Assembly (NCBI RefSeq): GCF_013607875.1
Contig: NZ_VDES01000002.1
Coordinates: forward strand, 1,246,297 to 1,310,296
Direction: 5' to 3'
DNA from: Blastomonas ursincola
GTDB lineage: Bacteria; Pseudomonadota; Alphaproteobacteria; Sphingomonadales; Sphingomonadaceae
Length of the DNA: 64,000 nucleotides
In this document: in pieces, positions 7,984 to 15,673 of the stretch
Layout of the letters: every line of letters begins with the position of its first letter
How positions within the stretch are numbered: position 1 is the first letter of the stretch
The notes under the pieces: model-generated
The model's input: the letters and a program-made list of their open reading frames with translations, nothing else
Database searches by the model: none
Told to the model about the DNA's origin: nothing
Made by a program: the position numbers and the translations under genes

Positions 7984-9567
7984 ATGACCCGCCTTCTGCT
8001 GCTTGCGCTGACGCCGGTTCTCGCCGCGCTCGCCACCAGCCAGCCAGCGCGTGCCAAAACCGTTCACGCGCTTGTCATCGGTATAGACCAGTATGACACC
8101 CTCAGCGACTTGAATGGCGCCGTCAACGACGCTCGCATCATTGCCGAGGCTTTGAACAAGAGAAATGCTGACGAGGTCGTGCTGCTGCTCGATGGCGCGG
8201 CCACGCGCGAACGCATATTTGCGGAAGCGAGGCGCCTGGCTGAGGCCGCGGCAAGGCAATCGGGATGGCTGATCATGACCTATGCCGGGCATGGCGGCCA
8301 GGAGACCGAACGCATAGCCGGCGACGAGGAAGACGGCCTCGATGAGGTTTTCCTGCTTTCGGGCTTCAATACCAAAGGCAAGCAAAGCGGGCAGCGGATC
8401 GTCGATAACGAGATATTTGCGCTGCTGTCGGCGGTTCCCAAGGGCGTGAACGTCCTGTTCGTCGCGGATTCCTGCCATAGCGGCACCATGACCCGCGATG
8501 CTGATCCCCGGGCGGGTCTGCTATCGCGACGGTTTGCCAATTACGGCCCGATCGAAAATGATGCGCTGCCTCCACTGCCGGTCGCCACCAAAGGAATGGA
8601 GACGACCGAGCTGGAGCACGTGATCTTCGTTGCCGGAGCCAAGGACAGCGAGGCCGTGCAAGAGGTGTTCATCGACGGCGTTCCGCATGGCGCTGTCAGC
8701 TATTTCCTCTCTCGGTCAATCCTCGGCGACATCGATGGCAACGGAAGGGGCGCCTCGACAATGGCAGAGTTTCGGCAAATGCTGGTACTCGCCGCAGACA
8801 TGGCCAACGAGCAGCGCCAGGGCGCGAGTGTCAATTTCCTTCCCGGCAGGGGAGGCGAGCCCTGGGTCTTTGCCACACGCCCGAAATCGACCGAAGCTGC
8901 GGCGCGCGTGGTGCCGGCAGAGCTGACATTGGCGATCATCGGCGATGGGGTTGCGCCCGCCGGGGTCAAGCTGGTGCAAGACCGCCAGCAAGCGATGCTG
9001 ATCTGGGACGTCGCGCGCGGCCAGGTCGTCGCCAACGGTCTGGGAGACCAGGTCGCCGAGAAGGACGCCAGAACTGGCGATGCAGTTTTCATTGCCGGTG
9101 TCACGGACAAGTGGCGGGCGCTGCCGGGTTTCAGGGCGCTGGCGACCTCGCATCCGCTCGCGGTCACGATAGGGCAGGACGGTGCGCAGAAGCGCTATGC
9201 CAGCGGCCGCGTGCCAATCGGATTCGGTGGCAACAGGTCCGATACGCTCAAATATCTCACCGCATTCAATATCGCAGGCGACGGCACCATCCAGTCGCTG
9301 TTTCCCAGACGGTCCCGTCCGGCCGAGGGCGAGGCGTTGTCGCCGGACTTCGTCGTGCAGATGGAGGCTGGCGTTCAGCCGCCGTTCGGCGCAGACCATA
9401 TCATCGCGATCGCCACCGCCGCGCGTCCCGATCAGCTGCGCCAGCGGCTGGCGACACTGGAGGGCAAGCGTGCGGCAGGTGAAGCCCTGGCGATGGTTCA
9501 GGCGAGCCTGTCGGGATCGGATTACGCGCTTGGAATTGCAGGTCTTTATACCGGCCCGCTGCCTTGA
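7984..9567 (+). CDS. Secreted type I metacaspase-like peptidase with DUF4384-like C-terminal domain
   Basis: This is 527 residues from ATG 7984; GTG 7978 is possible and neither has a strong Shine-Dalgarno. The signal peptide ends near ARAK. The peptidase domain (~25-300) has His103 in YAGHGG and Cys164 in DSCHSG. Between them sits the acidic DEEDGLDEVFLL stretch typical of type I metacaspases, enzymes that cleave after Arg/Lys and often need calcium. The C-terminal ~200 residues include a DUF4384-like segment (YLTAFNIAGDGTIQSLFPRR; PPFGADHIIAIATA). It is the last gene of the operon, 7 bp after the OmpA gene. A second, distinct C14 peptidase beside the PDZ-containing one suggests a cascade or division of labour. 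Confidence 0.88.
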   Translation: MTRLLLLALTPVLAALATSQPARAKTVHALVIGIDQYDTLSDLNGAVNDARIIAEALNKRNADEVVLLLDGAATRERIFAEARRLAEAAARQSGWLIMTYAGHGGQETERIAGDEEDGLDEVFLLSGFNTKGKQSGQRIVDNEIFALLSAVPKGVNVLFVADSCHSGTMTRDADPRAGLLSRRFANYGPIENDALPPLPVATKGMETTELEHVIFVAGAKDSEAVQEVFIDGVPHGAVSYFLSRSILGDIDGNGRGASTMAEFRQMLVLAADMANEQRQGASVNFLPGRGGEPWVFATRPKSTEAAARVVPAELTLAIIGDGVAPAGVKLVQDRQQAMLIWDVARGQVVANGLGDQVAEKDARTGDAVFIAGVTDKWRALPGFRALATSHPLAVTIGQDGAQKRYASGRVPIGFGGNRSDTLKYLTAFNIAGDGTIQSLFPRRSRPAEGEALSPDFVVQMEAGVQPPFGADHIIAIATAARPDQLRQRLATLEGKRAAGEALAMVQASLSGSDYALGIAGLYTGPLP

Positions 9568-9612
9568 GGGGCGCGTCGATCTTCGTGCAGACGCCACCGT
9601 GTGCATCGCCGT

Positions 9613-10653
9613 CTAGTCGGGCGTCAGCACCATCTTCAGCGCGCCGGCGTCGCGCGCGTCGAACAGGGCATAGGCCTCGGACCCAGCGCTCAAGGGCAGG
9701 CGGTGGCTGATATATTTTTCCGGCCTGAGGCGCCCCGACTGGACCAGCGGGAACAGCGTCGGCAGTTCCTCGGGCACTGAGCAGGTGCCCGCACGGAAGG
9801 TCAGGCCCGCCGCGAAAAAGCGTTCGAGCGGAAAGGCATAGCGCCGCGACTGTTGCACGCCTATGACCGATACGGTGCCGCGCGCGCGGACGAGGCGCAG
9901 CGCCAGATCGACCGTCTCGTCGCGTCCGACGACCTCGATCGCGCAATCGAGCTTGCGGCCCTTTGTGGCCTCGCGGATGGTGTCGATCGCCATGTCGGGG
10001 GACAGCGCAATGGCCCCTGCCGCCTCGGCCAGAGCGCGGCGCTCGGCGATGGGATCGATGGCGTATACGACATGCGCGCCCATGACAAAGGCGCTTTCGA
10101 CCGCCATCAGGCCGATCGGCCCCAGCCCGATCACCGCGACGCTGCTGCCCGGCACGATATCGGCATTGCGCGCGCCGAACCAGGCGGTCGCGAGCGCGTC
10201 GGTCATCAGCAGCGCCTGTTCCTCCGACACGCCCTCGGGGATCAGCACCGCGTTGACGTCGGCGGCGGGCACGCGCACAGCCTCGGCCTGCGAGCCCTGC
10301 AGCTTTGCCGACAGGCCATAGCACGAGCCCATGCCGTACTCGCATAGGTTGACAACCCCGGCGAGGCAATGGCGGCACGATCCGCAGCCGACGGCGGCAG
10401 GGATCATCACCTTGTCCCCCACCTTGAGCCGCGACACGCCGCGTCCGGTTTCGACGACCTCGCCCACCGCTTCATGCCCGACACAGAAGCCGATATCCTC
10501 GGAAAAACCGTGGCCGTGATAGATGTGGAGATCGCTGCCGCAGATCGCGCAGGCCGAGACCTTCACGATCGCATCGCGTTCCGATTGCGGCACCGGATCG
10601 TCCATGCTCTCGTAGCGGATGTCGTGCGCGCCGTAATAGCGTAGGGCCTTCAT
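9613..10653 (-). CDS. Zinc-dependent alcohol dehydrogenase (MDR family)
   Basis: This is a 346-residue medium-chain dehydrogenase. Catalytic zinc ligands are visible in the N-terminal domain (CAICGSDLH and GHEAVGEV). A structural-zinc Cys set follows (GCGSCRHCLAGVVNLC), then the Rossmann motif VAVIGLGPIGLMA. It oxidises a secondary or primary alcohol with NAD(P); the substrate is not readable. It is the last gene of a minus-strand operon (kinase, SDR, acyl-CoA dehydrogenase, this gene) behind a TetR-type operator. It lies 21 bp after the acyl-CoA dehydrogenase, with GGGGGAGG before its start. Confidence 0.9.
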   Translation of the reverse strand: MKALRYYGAHDIRYESMDDPVPQSERDAIVKVSACAICGSDLHIYHGHGFSEDIGFCVGHEAVGEVVETGRGVSRLKVGDKVMIPAAVGCGSCRHCLAGVVNLCEYGMGSCYGLSAKLQGSQAEAVRVPAADVNAVLIPEGVSEEQALLMTDALATAWFGARNADIVPGSSVAVIGLGPIGLMAVESAFVMGAHVVYAIDPIAERRALAEAAGAIALSPDMAIDTIREATKGRKLDCAIEVVGRDETVDLALRLVRARGTVSVIGVQQSRRYAFPLERFFAAGLTFRAGTCSVPEELPTLFPLVQSGRLRPEKYISHRLPLSAGSEAYALFDARDAGALKMVLTPD

Positions 10654-10674
10654 AAGCTTGCCTCCCCCTGGTGT

Positions 10675-11901
10675 TCAGCGCCGGTTCGCGGCGACATATT
10701 CGGCGATCTTCTGCTTGCCGAGCTGCGACATGTGCACCTCTTCGGGTCCGTCGGTAATCCGGACATAGCGGTTGAGCGTGAAGAAATACGCGATCGGCGT
10801 GTCCTCGCTGACGCCCATGCCGCCATGCGCCTGGATCGCGCGGTCGGCGACGGTCTGGGCCATGGTCGGCGCGACCACCTTGATCGCGGCGATCAGGTCC
10901 TTCGCCTGCTTGTTGCCATAGCGGTCCATGGCGTCGGCCGCCTTCAGCGTCAGCAGCCGCGCCATCTCGATCTCGCAGAAGCTCCTCGCCACGTCCTGCC
11001 GGATGCTGCTCTGATCAGCGAGTTTCCTTCCGAAGGCAACGCGGCTGTCGACGCGGCATGCCATGTGTTCGAGCGCGCGCTGCGCCTGGCCGATCGAGCG
11101 CATGCAATGATGGATGCGGCCGGGACCCAGGCGTCCCTGCGCGATCTCGAACCCGCGGCCTTCGCCCAGGATCAGATTCTCCTTCGGCACGCGGACATTG
11201 TCGAAGCGGAGCTCGGATTCGCCGCCCGGCGAATTGTACGAGCCGAAGACGGTCTGGTGGCGGACGACCGTCACGCCGGGCGTGTCGCGCGGGACGAGGA
11301 TCTGCGAATGCTGCGCATGGCGCGGCGCGTCGAAATCGGTCTTGCCCATCACGATGAAGATCTCGCAGCGCGGGTGCATCGCGTTCGATATCCACCATTT
11401 GCGGCCATTGATGACATAGTCGTCGCCATCGGGGATGATCGACAGTTCGAGATTGGTGGCGTCGGACGAGGCGACCTGCGGCTCGGTCATGACATAGGCC
11501 GAGCGGATCTCGCCGTTGAGCAGCGGCTTCAGCCATTTCTCCTGCTGCCCGGGCGAGCCGAACTTGGCGAGCACCTCCATGTTGCCGGTATCGGGCGCGG
11601 AGCAGTTGAACACCTGGCTCGACCAGGGAACGCGGCCCATCAGCTCGGCGAGCGGCGCATATTCGAGATTGGTGAGGCCCGGGGAGAATTCGCCATATTC
11701 GTGCGGCAGGAACAGGTTCCACAGCCCCTGCGCGCGGGCCTTGTCCTTCAGCGCCTCCATCCCCGGCCATTCCTGCCAACGGTTGTTCTGGTCGTGGACG
11801 AAGTCGTAATAGGCCTGCTCGTTCGGATAGACATGCTCGTCCATGAAAGCCTCGATCTGCGCGATCAGCCCGGCGACCTTGTCGCTATATTCGAAGTTCA
11901 T
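10675..11901 (-). CDS. Acyl-CoA dehydrogenase (ACAD10/11-like context)
   Basis: This is a 408-residue FAD-dependent acyl-CoA dehydrogenase. It has the [13 protein letters not shown] substrate/FAD loop, the KWWISNA segment and a C-terminal [14 protein letters not shown] motif. It introduces an alpha-beta double bond in an acyl-CoA and passes electrons to ETF. Its operon also encodes an aminoglycoside-phosphotransferase-like kinase. That pairing is known for ACAD10/11 and the levulinate (Lva) pathway, where a 4-hydroxyacyl-CoA is phosphorylated and the phosphate is removed by the dehydrogenase. By analogy this enzyme may act on a 4-phosphoacyl-CoA (inference). Confidence 0.9.
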   Translation of the reverse strand: MNFEYSDKVAGLIAQIEAFMDEHVYPNEQAYYDFVHDQNNRWQEWPGMEALKDKARAQGLWNLFLPHEYGEFSPGLTNLEYAPLAELMGRVPWSSQVFNCSAPDTGNMEVLAKFGSPGQQEKWLKPLLNGEIRSAYVMTEPQVASSDATNLELSIIPDGDDYVINGRKWWISNAMHPRCEIFIVMGKTDFDAPRHAQHSQILVPRDTPGVTVVRHQTVFGSYNSPGGESELRFDNVRVPKENLILGEGRGFEIAQGRLGPGRIHHCMRSIGQAQRALEHMACRVDSRVAFGRKLADQSSIRQDVARSFCEIEMARLLTLKAADAMDRYGNKQAKDLIAAIKVVAPTMAQTVADRAIQAHGGMGVSEDTPIAYFFTLNRYVRITDGPEEVHMSQLGKQKIAEYVAANRR

Positions 11902-11915
11902 CTGTCTGCCTTTCG

Positions 11916-12653
11916 TTACAGGGAGAGCCCGCCATCGACGATGAGCGTGTGGCCGGTGACATAGGAAGCGAGCGGCGAGGCGAGGAAGATCGCGGCGCCC
12001 GCCATGTCCTTAGGCGTGCCCATTCGCCTTTGCGGGATCTGCGCGAGCGCGCCTTGCAGCCGCTCGGCATTCTGTGTGGTGACCTTGGTCAGCTTGGTAT
12101 CGACCAGCCCGGGGGCGAGTCCGTTGACGCGGATGCCATCGGCGGCGAAGGCCTGGCCGAGTGTCTTGGTGAGGCTGATCGCCCCCGCCTTGGATGCGGC
12201 ATAGGCGGGATTGCCGATATTGGCCTTCAGCCCCGAAATCGAGCTGACGATGACGATCGATCCGTTCGCCTGCGACAACTGTGCGCGGAACTTGCGCGAT
12301 ATGTGCATCAGGCTGTCGAGATTGACCGCCATCACCCGGTCCCAGCCTTCGCGCTCGAATTCGCCGCGGCGATAGACCACGGTGCCCTGGCACATGATCA
12401 GCACATCGAGGCTATCGAATGGCAGATCCGCCGCCTCGATCGCATCGGGATTACCGACATCGACACAGCTATAGCCAAGTCCGGCGAGATCGGATCCGTC
12501 CGCCGGATCATAGTCGCTCGCCGACGCGCGGGTACCCCAGACATGCACCTCGGCGCCGCGCGCGCGAAAGGCTTGCGCGATGCCGTTGCCGATGCCGCTC
12601 GAGCCGCCGACGACCAGCACCTTCCGGCCCGTGAAATCGGTATCGTCTATCAT
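11916..12653 (-). CDS. Short-chain dehydrogenase/reductase
   Basis: This is a 245-residue classical SDR with cofactor motif [12 protein letters not shown], catalytic Ser (VSSISG) and YAASK with Tyr/Lys, ending in the usual [13 protein letters not shown] chose ATG 12653 because AAGGGA lies 7 bases upstream; an ATG at 12668 overlaps the kinase stop. An NAD(P)H-dependent oxidoreduction of a hydroxy- or ketoacyl intermediate is likely. It lies between the kinase and the acyl-CoA dehydrogenase in one operon. Confidence 0.88.
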   Translation of the reverse strand: MIDDTDFTGRKVLVVGGSSGIGNGIAQAFRARGAEVHVWGTRASASDYDPADGSDLAGLGYSCVDVGNPDAIEAADLPFDSLDVLIMCQGTVVYRRGEFEREGWDRVMAVNLDSLMHISRKFRAQLSQANGSIVIVSSISGLKANIGNPAYAASKAGAISLTKTLGQAFAADGIRVNGLAPGLVDTKLTKVTTQNAERLQGALAQIPQRRMGTPKDMAGAAIFLASPLASYVTGHTLIVDGGLSL

Positions 12654-12664
12654 GGCTTTTCCCT

Positions 12665-13693
12665 TCATCTGATGCGGCGCAGCGCGCGTTCGAACAGGTC
12701 GAGCGTGTGCGCGTGCAGGCGATCGCCGGTTTCTTTCGGCGCCTTGCCTGCGCAGGCGCGCGCGTGCGTGCCCTCGAGGATGATCCCGAGCTTGAAGCAG
12801 GCGAGCACGACGTACCAGTCGAGTGCCGACAGATCGCGCCCGCTCGTCTCGGCATAATGCGCCACCAGTTCGTCTGGGCTCGCAAACCCCTCCCAGGGCG
12901 TGATGGCGACATCGGTGGCGCGCGGCGCATCGTCCTCGGGCCAGGTCGCGAGCAGCCAGCCCAGATCGAGCAGCGGATCGCCGATCGTGCTCAATTCCCA
13001 GTCGACCACTGCCGCCAGGTTACCGCTGTCGGGACGCAACATCACATTGGCCAGGTGAAAATCGCCATGGATGATGCCGGGGTGGAAATCCGCAGGTCGA
13101 TGGGCATCGAGCCAACTCGCGACGCGATCGACGCCGGGGATCGCGCCGGGGCCGGGCCAGCCGGGAAGATCGGCATAGCCGGCAAGCTGCGCCCTCCAGC
13201 GCCCGACCTGTCGTTCGAGATAGTTGTCGGGCTTGCCGAAGCCGTCGAGCCCGACCGCGCGATAGTCGATCGCGCCGAGCGCGGCGATCGCCTCGACCAT
13301 CGACAGCCCGATCCGGTGGCGCGCATCGGCGTCGTTCGCGTGCAATTCCGGCAGGCCCACGGTCGGATTGAACCCCTCGACTGGCTCCATCAGATAGAAG
13401 GCGACGCCCAGCACCTCCTCGTCGCTACAGGCCGCGATCAATCGCGGATGCGGCACCGCACTGCCATCAAGCGCCGCGAGCACGCGCGCCTCGCGCCGCA
13501 TCGTGTCGTTCGAATTGGCGCGAGGCACCGGCGGAGGCCTTCGCAGTACATAGGCCGCGTCACCCCGGCGAAAACGCATCAGGATGTTCTGCGTCCCGCC
13601 CGACAGCAGCCGCGCTTCGGCGATCGGCCCGGTCCCGACGCCTTGGGCGTCCATCCAGCCTTCCAGCGCCGCGAGGTTTATGCCCTCGATCAT
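12665..13693 (-). CDS. APH-family phosphotransferase (acyl-CoA kinase-like)
   Basis: This is a 342-residue member of the aminoglycoside phosphotransferase/choline kinase fold. It shows an N-lobe LSGGTQNILMRF, the Brenner motif GIIHGDFHLANVM with catalytic Asp, and DWELSTIGDPLLDLGW with the metal-binding Asp. Location in a catabolic operon with an acyl-CoA dehydrogenase argues against antibiotic resistance. It favours phosphorylation of a hydroxyacyl-CoA, as described for ACAD10/11 and LvaA. It is the first gene of the operon and starts 15 bp from a perfect 16-bp palindrome. Confidence 0.85.
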   Translation of the reverse strand: MIEGINLAALEGWMDAQGVGTGPIAEARLLSGGTQNILMRFRRGDAAYVLRRPPPVPRANSNDTMRREARVLAALDGSAVPHPRLIAACSDEEVLGVAFYLMEPVEGFNPTVGLPELHANDADARHRIGLSMVEAIAALGAIDYRAVGLDGFGKPDNYLERQVGRWRAQLAGYADLPGWPGPGAIPGVDRVASWLDAHRPADFHPGIIHGDFHLANVMLRPDSGNLAAVVDWELSTIGDPLLDLGWLLATWPEDDAPRATDVAITPWEGFASPDELVAHYAETSGRDLSALDWYVVLACFKLGIILEGTHARACAGKAPKETGDRLHAHTLDLFERALRRIR

Positions 13694-13707
13694 CCGCTAC
13701 CTCTCCG

Positions 13708-13723
13708 TTATCCATATGGATAA
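13708..13723. promoter_or_regulatory. Perfect 16-bp palindrome, probable TetR operator
   Basis: TTATCCATATGGATAA is its own reverse complement and lies in the 62-bp gap between the divergent TetR gene (13756) and the kinase-led operon (13693). On the minus strand a TTGACA-like -35 (13744-13749) is followed after 17 bases by a weak -10 (CATTTA), so the palindrome would overlap or follow the -10. That is the expected place for repression by the adjacent TetR protein. Confidence 0.7.
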
Positions 13724-13755
13724 ATGCATTTGACGCATCAAGCTGTCAATGGCAA

Positions 13756-14400
13756 ATGCAGGGCATGGCCCGTGACCCGTCGACCGCGCAATCTCCGGCG
13801 CCGCAGCATCTGAAGGCGGTGGCGCTCAAGCTTTTTGCCGAACGCGGGATCGATGGCGTCACCGTGCGGCAGATTGCCGAGGCGGCAGGGCAGAAGAACC
13901 ATGCCGCGATCACCTATCATTTCGGGTCGAAAGAGGCGCTGATCCGGCAGCTTGTCGTCGATGGCGCGCAGGCGATCGATGCGCGCCGCAATGCCGCGCT
14001 GGATCGTGCCAAGGCCGCGGGCGGCCCGCACAGCGTGCTCGAGGTGATGGAGATTCTGGTCGAGACGTCGATCGACCCCGACCCTCCGTCCTGGGGAGAA
14101 TGCTACAACCGCTTCGTGGTTGGGCTCCAGCTCTCGAACCGCGCATTGTTCATGGACGCGCTCGAGGGGCGCTGGAACTCGGGCTATCAGCGCTGTCTGG
14201 AAGAGGTTCGGCGGCTGATGGCGCATTGCCCAAGCGACCTGCTCAACCAGCGCCTCGTCTTCATGGGCGGGGCGATCGGCGGAATATTGGCGGGGCGCGA
14301 AACCGAGCTGTCAGATCGCTCGCGCGAACACCCGATGTGGTCGCATCCCGAGACACTGCCCCGCGTCGCGCGGGCGCTGGCATCGATCATCGAAGGTTGA
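13756..14400 (+). CDS. TetR-family transcriptional regulator
   Basis: This is 214 residues. The N-terminal helix-turn-helix (~19-65: HLKAVALKLFAERGIDGVTVRQIAEAAGQKNHAAITYHFGSK) is diagnostic of TetR; the rest is a ligand-binding helical domain. Start codons at 13756 and 13765 are both possible. It is divergent from the kinase/SDR/acyl-CoA dehydrogenase/ADH operon and probably represses it and itself through the palindrome at 13708-13723, with an acyl-CoA-type inducer. Its 3' end overlaps the convergent anti-sigma gene by 14 bp. Confidence 0.9.
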   Translation: MQGMARDPSTAQSPAPQHLKAVALKLFAERGIDGVTVRQIAEAAGQKNHAAITYHFGSKEALIRQLVVDGAQAIDARRNAALDRAKAAGGPHSVLEVMEILVETSIDPDPPSWGECYNRFVVGLQLSNRALFMDALEGRWNSGYQRCLEEVRRLMAHCPSDLLNQRLVFMGGAIGGILAGRETELSDRSREHPMWSHPETLPRVARALASIIEG

Positions 14401-15106
14401 GCCAGCCAGCGGCGCGCGCACTTCGCTCCGCCTGCGCATCCATCGCTCCGTCTTTCGCCATCTCCTGCGCGACGGCAAGAATGTCCGCGTCGCTGCCCGC
14501 CTGCCGGTATTCGCGGTCCGCTTCCGGCGACCCGGCGAAACGCCTGGTCACTTTCCAGCCCATTCCGTCACGACAGGCGATGCCGCCATCGGCGGTGCTG
14601 CGCCATGCGCGACAGACCGAACCATCTCTGGCCTGGAAACTGAGCAGAATGCGCGGATCGGCGTTGGTCGGCTGCTCCGCCACGAGCCGGGACTCGAGCA
14701 CGGTCGCGAGCGCGCTATCCGCATAACCTGATGGCTGTGCACTCTGCCATGGCTGCCAGATCGCGAGCACCAGCGATGCCGCCAGGGCGGGGCCTGCCAC
14801 CGGCAACCAGCGCCGCACCATCGGGGCAAGACTGCGTCTGGCGCGCGCCTGCGCCATGCTCACGACCTCGCCCGAGCCTGTCTCGGCATGCGCGGATTGC
14901 GCGATCAGGGTCAGCAGCCGATCGGGGACCGGTTCTGCGGCGATGGGCGCATAGCGGGCCGCCAGCAGGCCCTTGAGCCTGCGATGCCGCTCGAGCTGCG
15001 CTGCCAGTTCGGGATCGGCCGCGATCGCGGCTTCCACCCGACGCCTCTCGTCTGCGCCTAGCTCGCCATCGGCAAAGGCGGCGATCATTTCGGGCGTCAC
15101 GGTCAT
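14387..15106 (-). CDS. Membrane-anchored anti-sigma factor
   Basis: This is 239 residues. The N-terminal part (MTVTPEMIAAFADGELGADERRRVEAAIAADPELA..., usual anti-sigma opening) is cytoplasmic. It is followed by one membrane helix (~101-120, WLPVAGPALAASLVLAIW) and a periplasmic C-terminal domain with two Cys (SVCRAWRS, GIACRDG). Its ATG overlaps the sigma stop (ATGA), so it is co-translated with the ECF factor it should hold inactive. No HxxxCxxC zinc motif is present, so it is not the ZAS type. The signal is unknown; the divergent neighbour is a secreted subtilase. Confidence 0.82.
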   Translation of the reverse strand: MTVTPEMIAAFADGELGADERRRVEAAIAADPELAAQLERHRRLKGLLAARYAPIAAEPVPDRLLTLIAQSAHAETGSGEVVSMAQARARRSLAPMVRRWLPVAGPALAASLVLAIWQPWQSAQPSGYADSALATVLESRLVAEQPTNADPRILLSFQARDGSVCRAWRSTADGGIACRDGMGWKVTRRFAGSPEADREYRQAGSDADILAVAQEMAKDGAMDAQAERSARAAGWLNLR

Positions 15107-15639
15107 GCCGCATCCTCCAGCAGGTCCATCAGCGCGTCGCGACCGCGCACCAGGCGCGAGTTGAGCGTGCCGACAGGACAGCCGACAATCTTGGCCGCCT
15201 CCTTGTAGGAACAGCCTTCGACCATCACCAGCAGGACCGCTTCACGTTGTTCGTCGGGAAGGCGCAGCATGGCCCGGTCGATCATCGCGAGTTCGACCGT
15301 CGCCTCCTGGCCGCCTTCGGCACCGATCGCGAGCCCTGCCTCGTCGGGCACGAAGGTTTCGCGGCGGCGCCGGGTGGCGCGGATTTCGTCGATGAACAGG
15401 TTGCGCATGATCTTGTATATCCAGCTATCGAGGCGCGTTCCCGGCTGCCACTGGTCGCGACGCGCCAGCGCCCGTTCGATCGCCATCTGGCACAGATCGT
15501 CGGCATCCGCCGATGCCCCGGTAAGGCCATAGGCGAACCGCCGCATTCGCGGCAGCAGGTCGACGAGCAGGGTCTCGAACGTTTGTGTCAGGGTCCAGGC
15601 CTTTCTGATGGATGAAACGGCTGGCCTCGTGCGTTTCAT
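15103..15639 (-). CDS. ECF RNA polymerase sigma factor
   Basis: This is 178 residues with sigma region 2 (RMRRFAYGLTGASADADDLCQMAIERA...WIYKIMRNLFIDEIR) and region 4 (LPDEQREAVLLVMVEGCSYKEAAKIVGCPVGTLNSRLVRGR). The first ~17 residues precede the usual ECF start, so the true start may be downstream, but no later ATG is available before region 2. It is coupled to the anti-sigma gene and divergent from the subtilase with only 34 bp between starts, so the two promoters must overlap neighbouring coding sequence. Confidence 0.9.
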   Translation of the reverse strand: MKRTRPAVSSIRKAWTLTQTFETLLVDLLPRMRRFAYGLTGASADADDLCQMAIERALARRDQWQPGTRLDSWIYKIMRNLFIDEIRATRRRRETFVPDEAGLAIGAEGGQEATVELAMIDRAMLRLPDEQREAVLLVMVEGCSYKEAAKIVGCPVGTLNSRLVRGRDALMDLLEDAA

Positions 15640-15673
15640 CCATGGTTAAGCGAAAAAATCGGACGGAAACGAA

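Noticed and set aside
12665-13693. Aminoglycoside resistance gene
   Set aside because: The fold is that of aminoglycoside phosphotransferases, but operon context with acyl-CoA enzymes fits the ACAD10/11-type kinases better.
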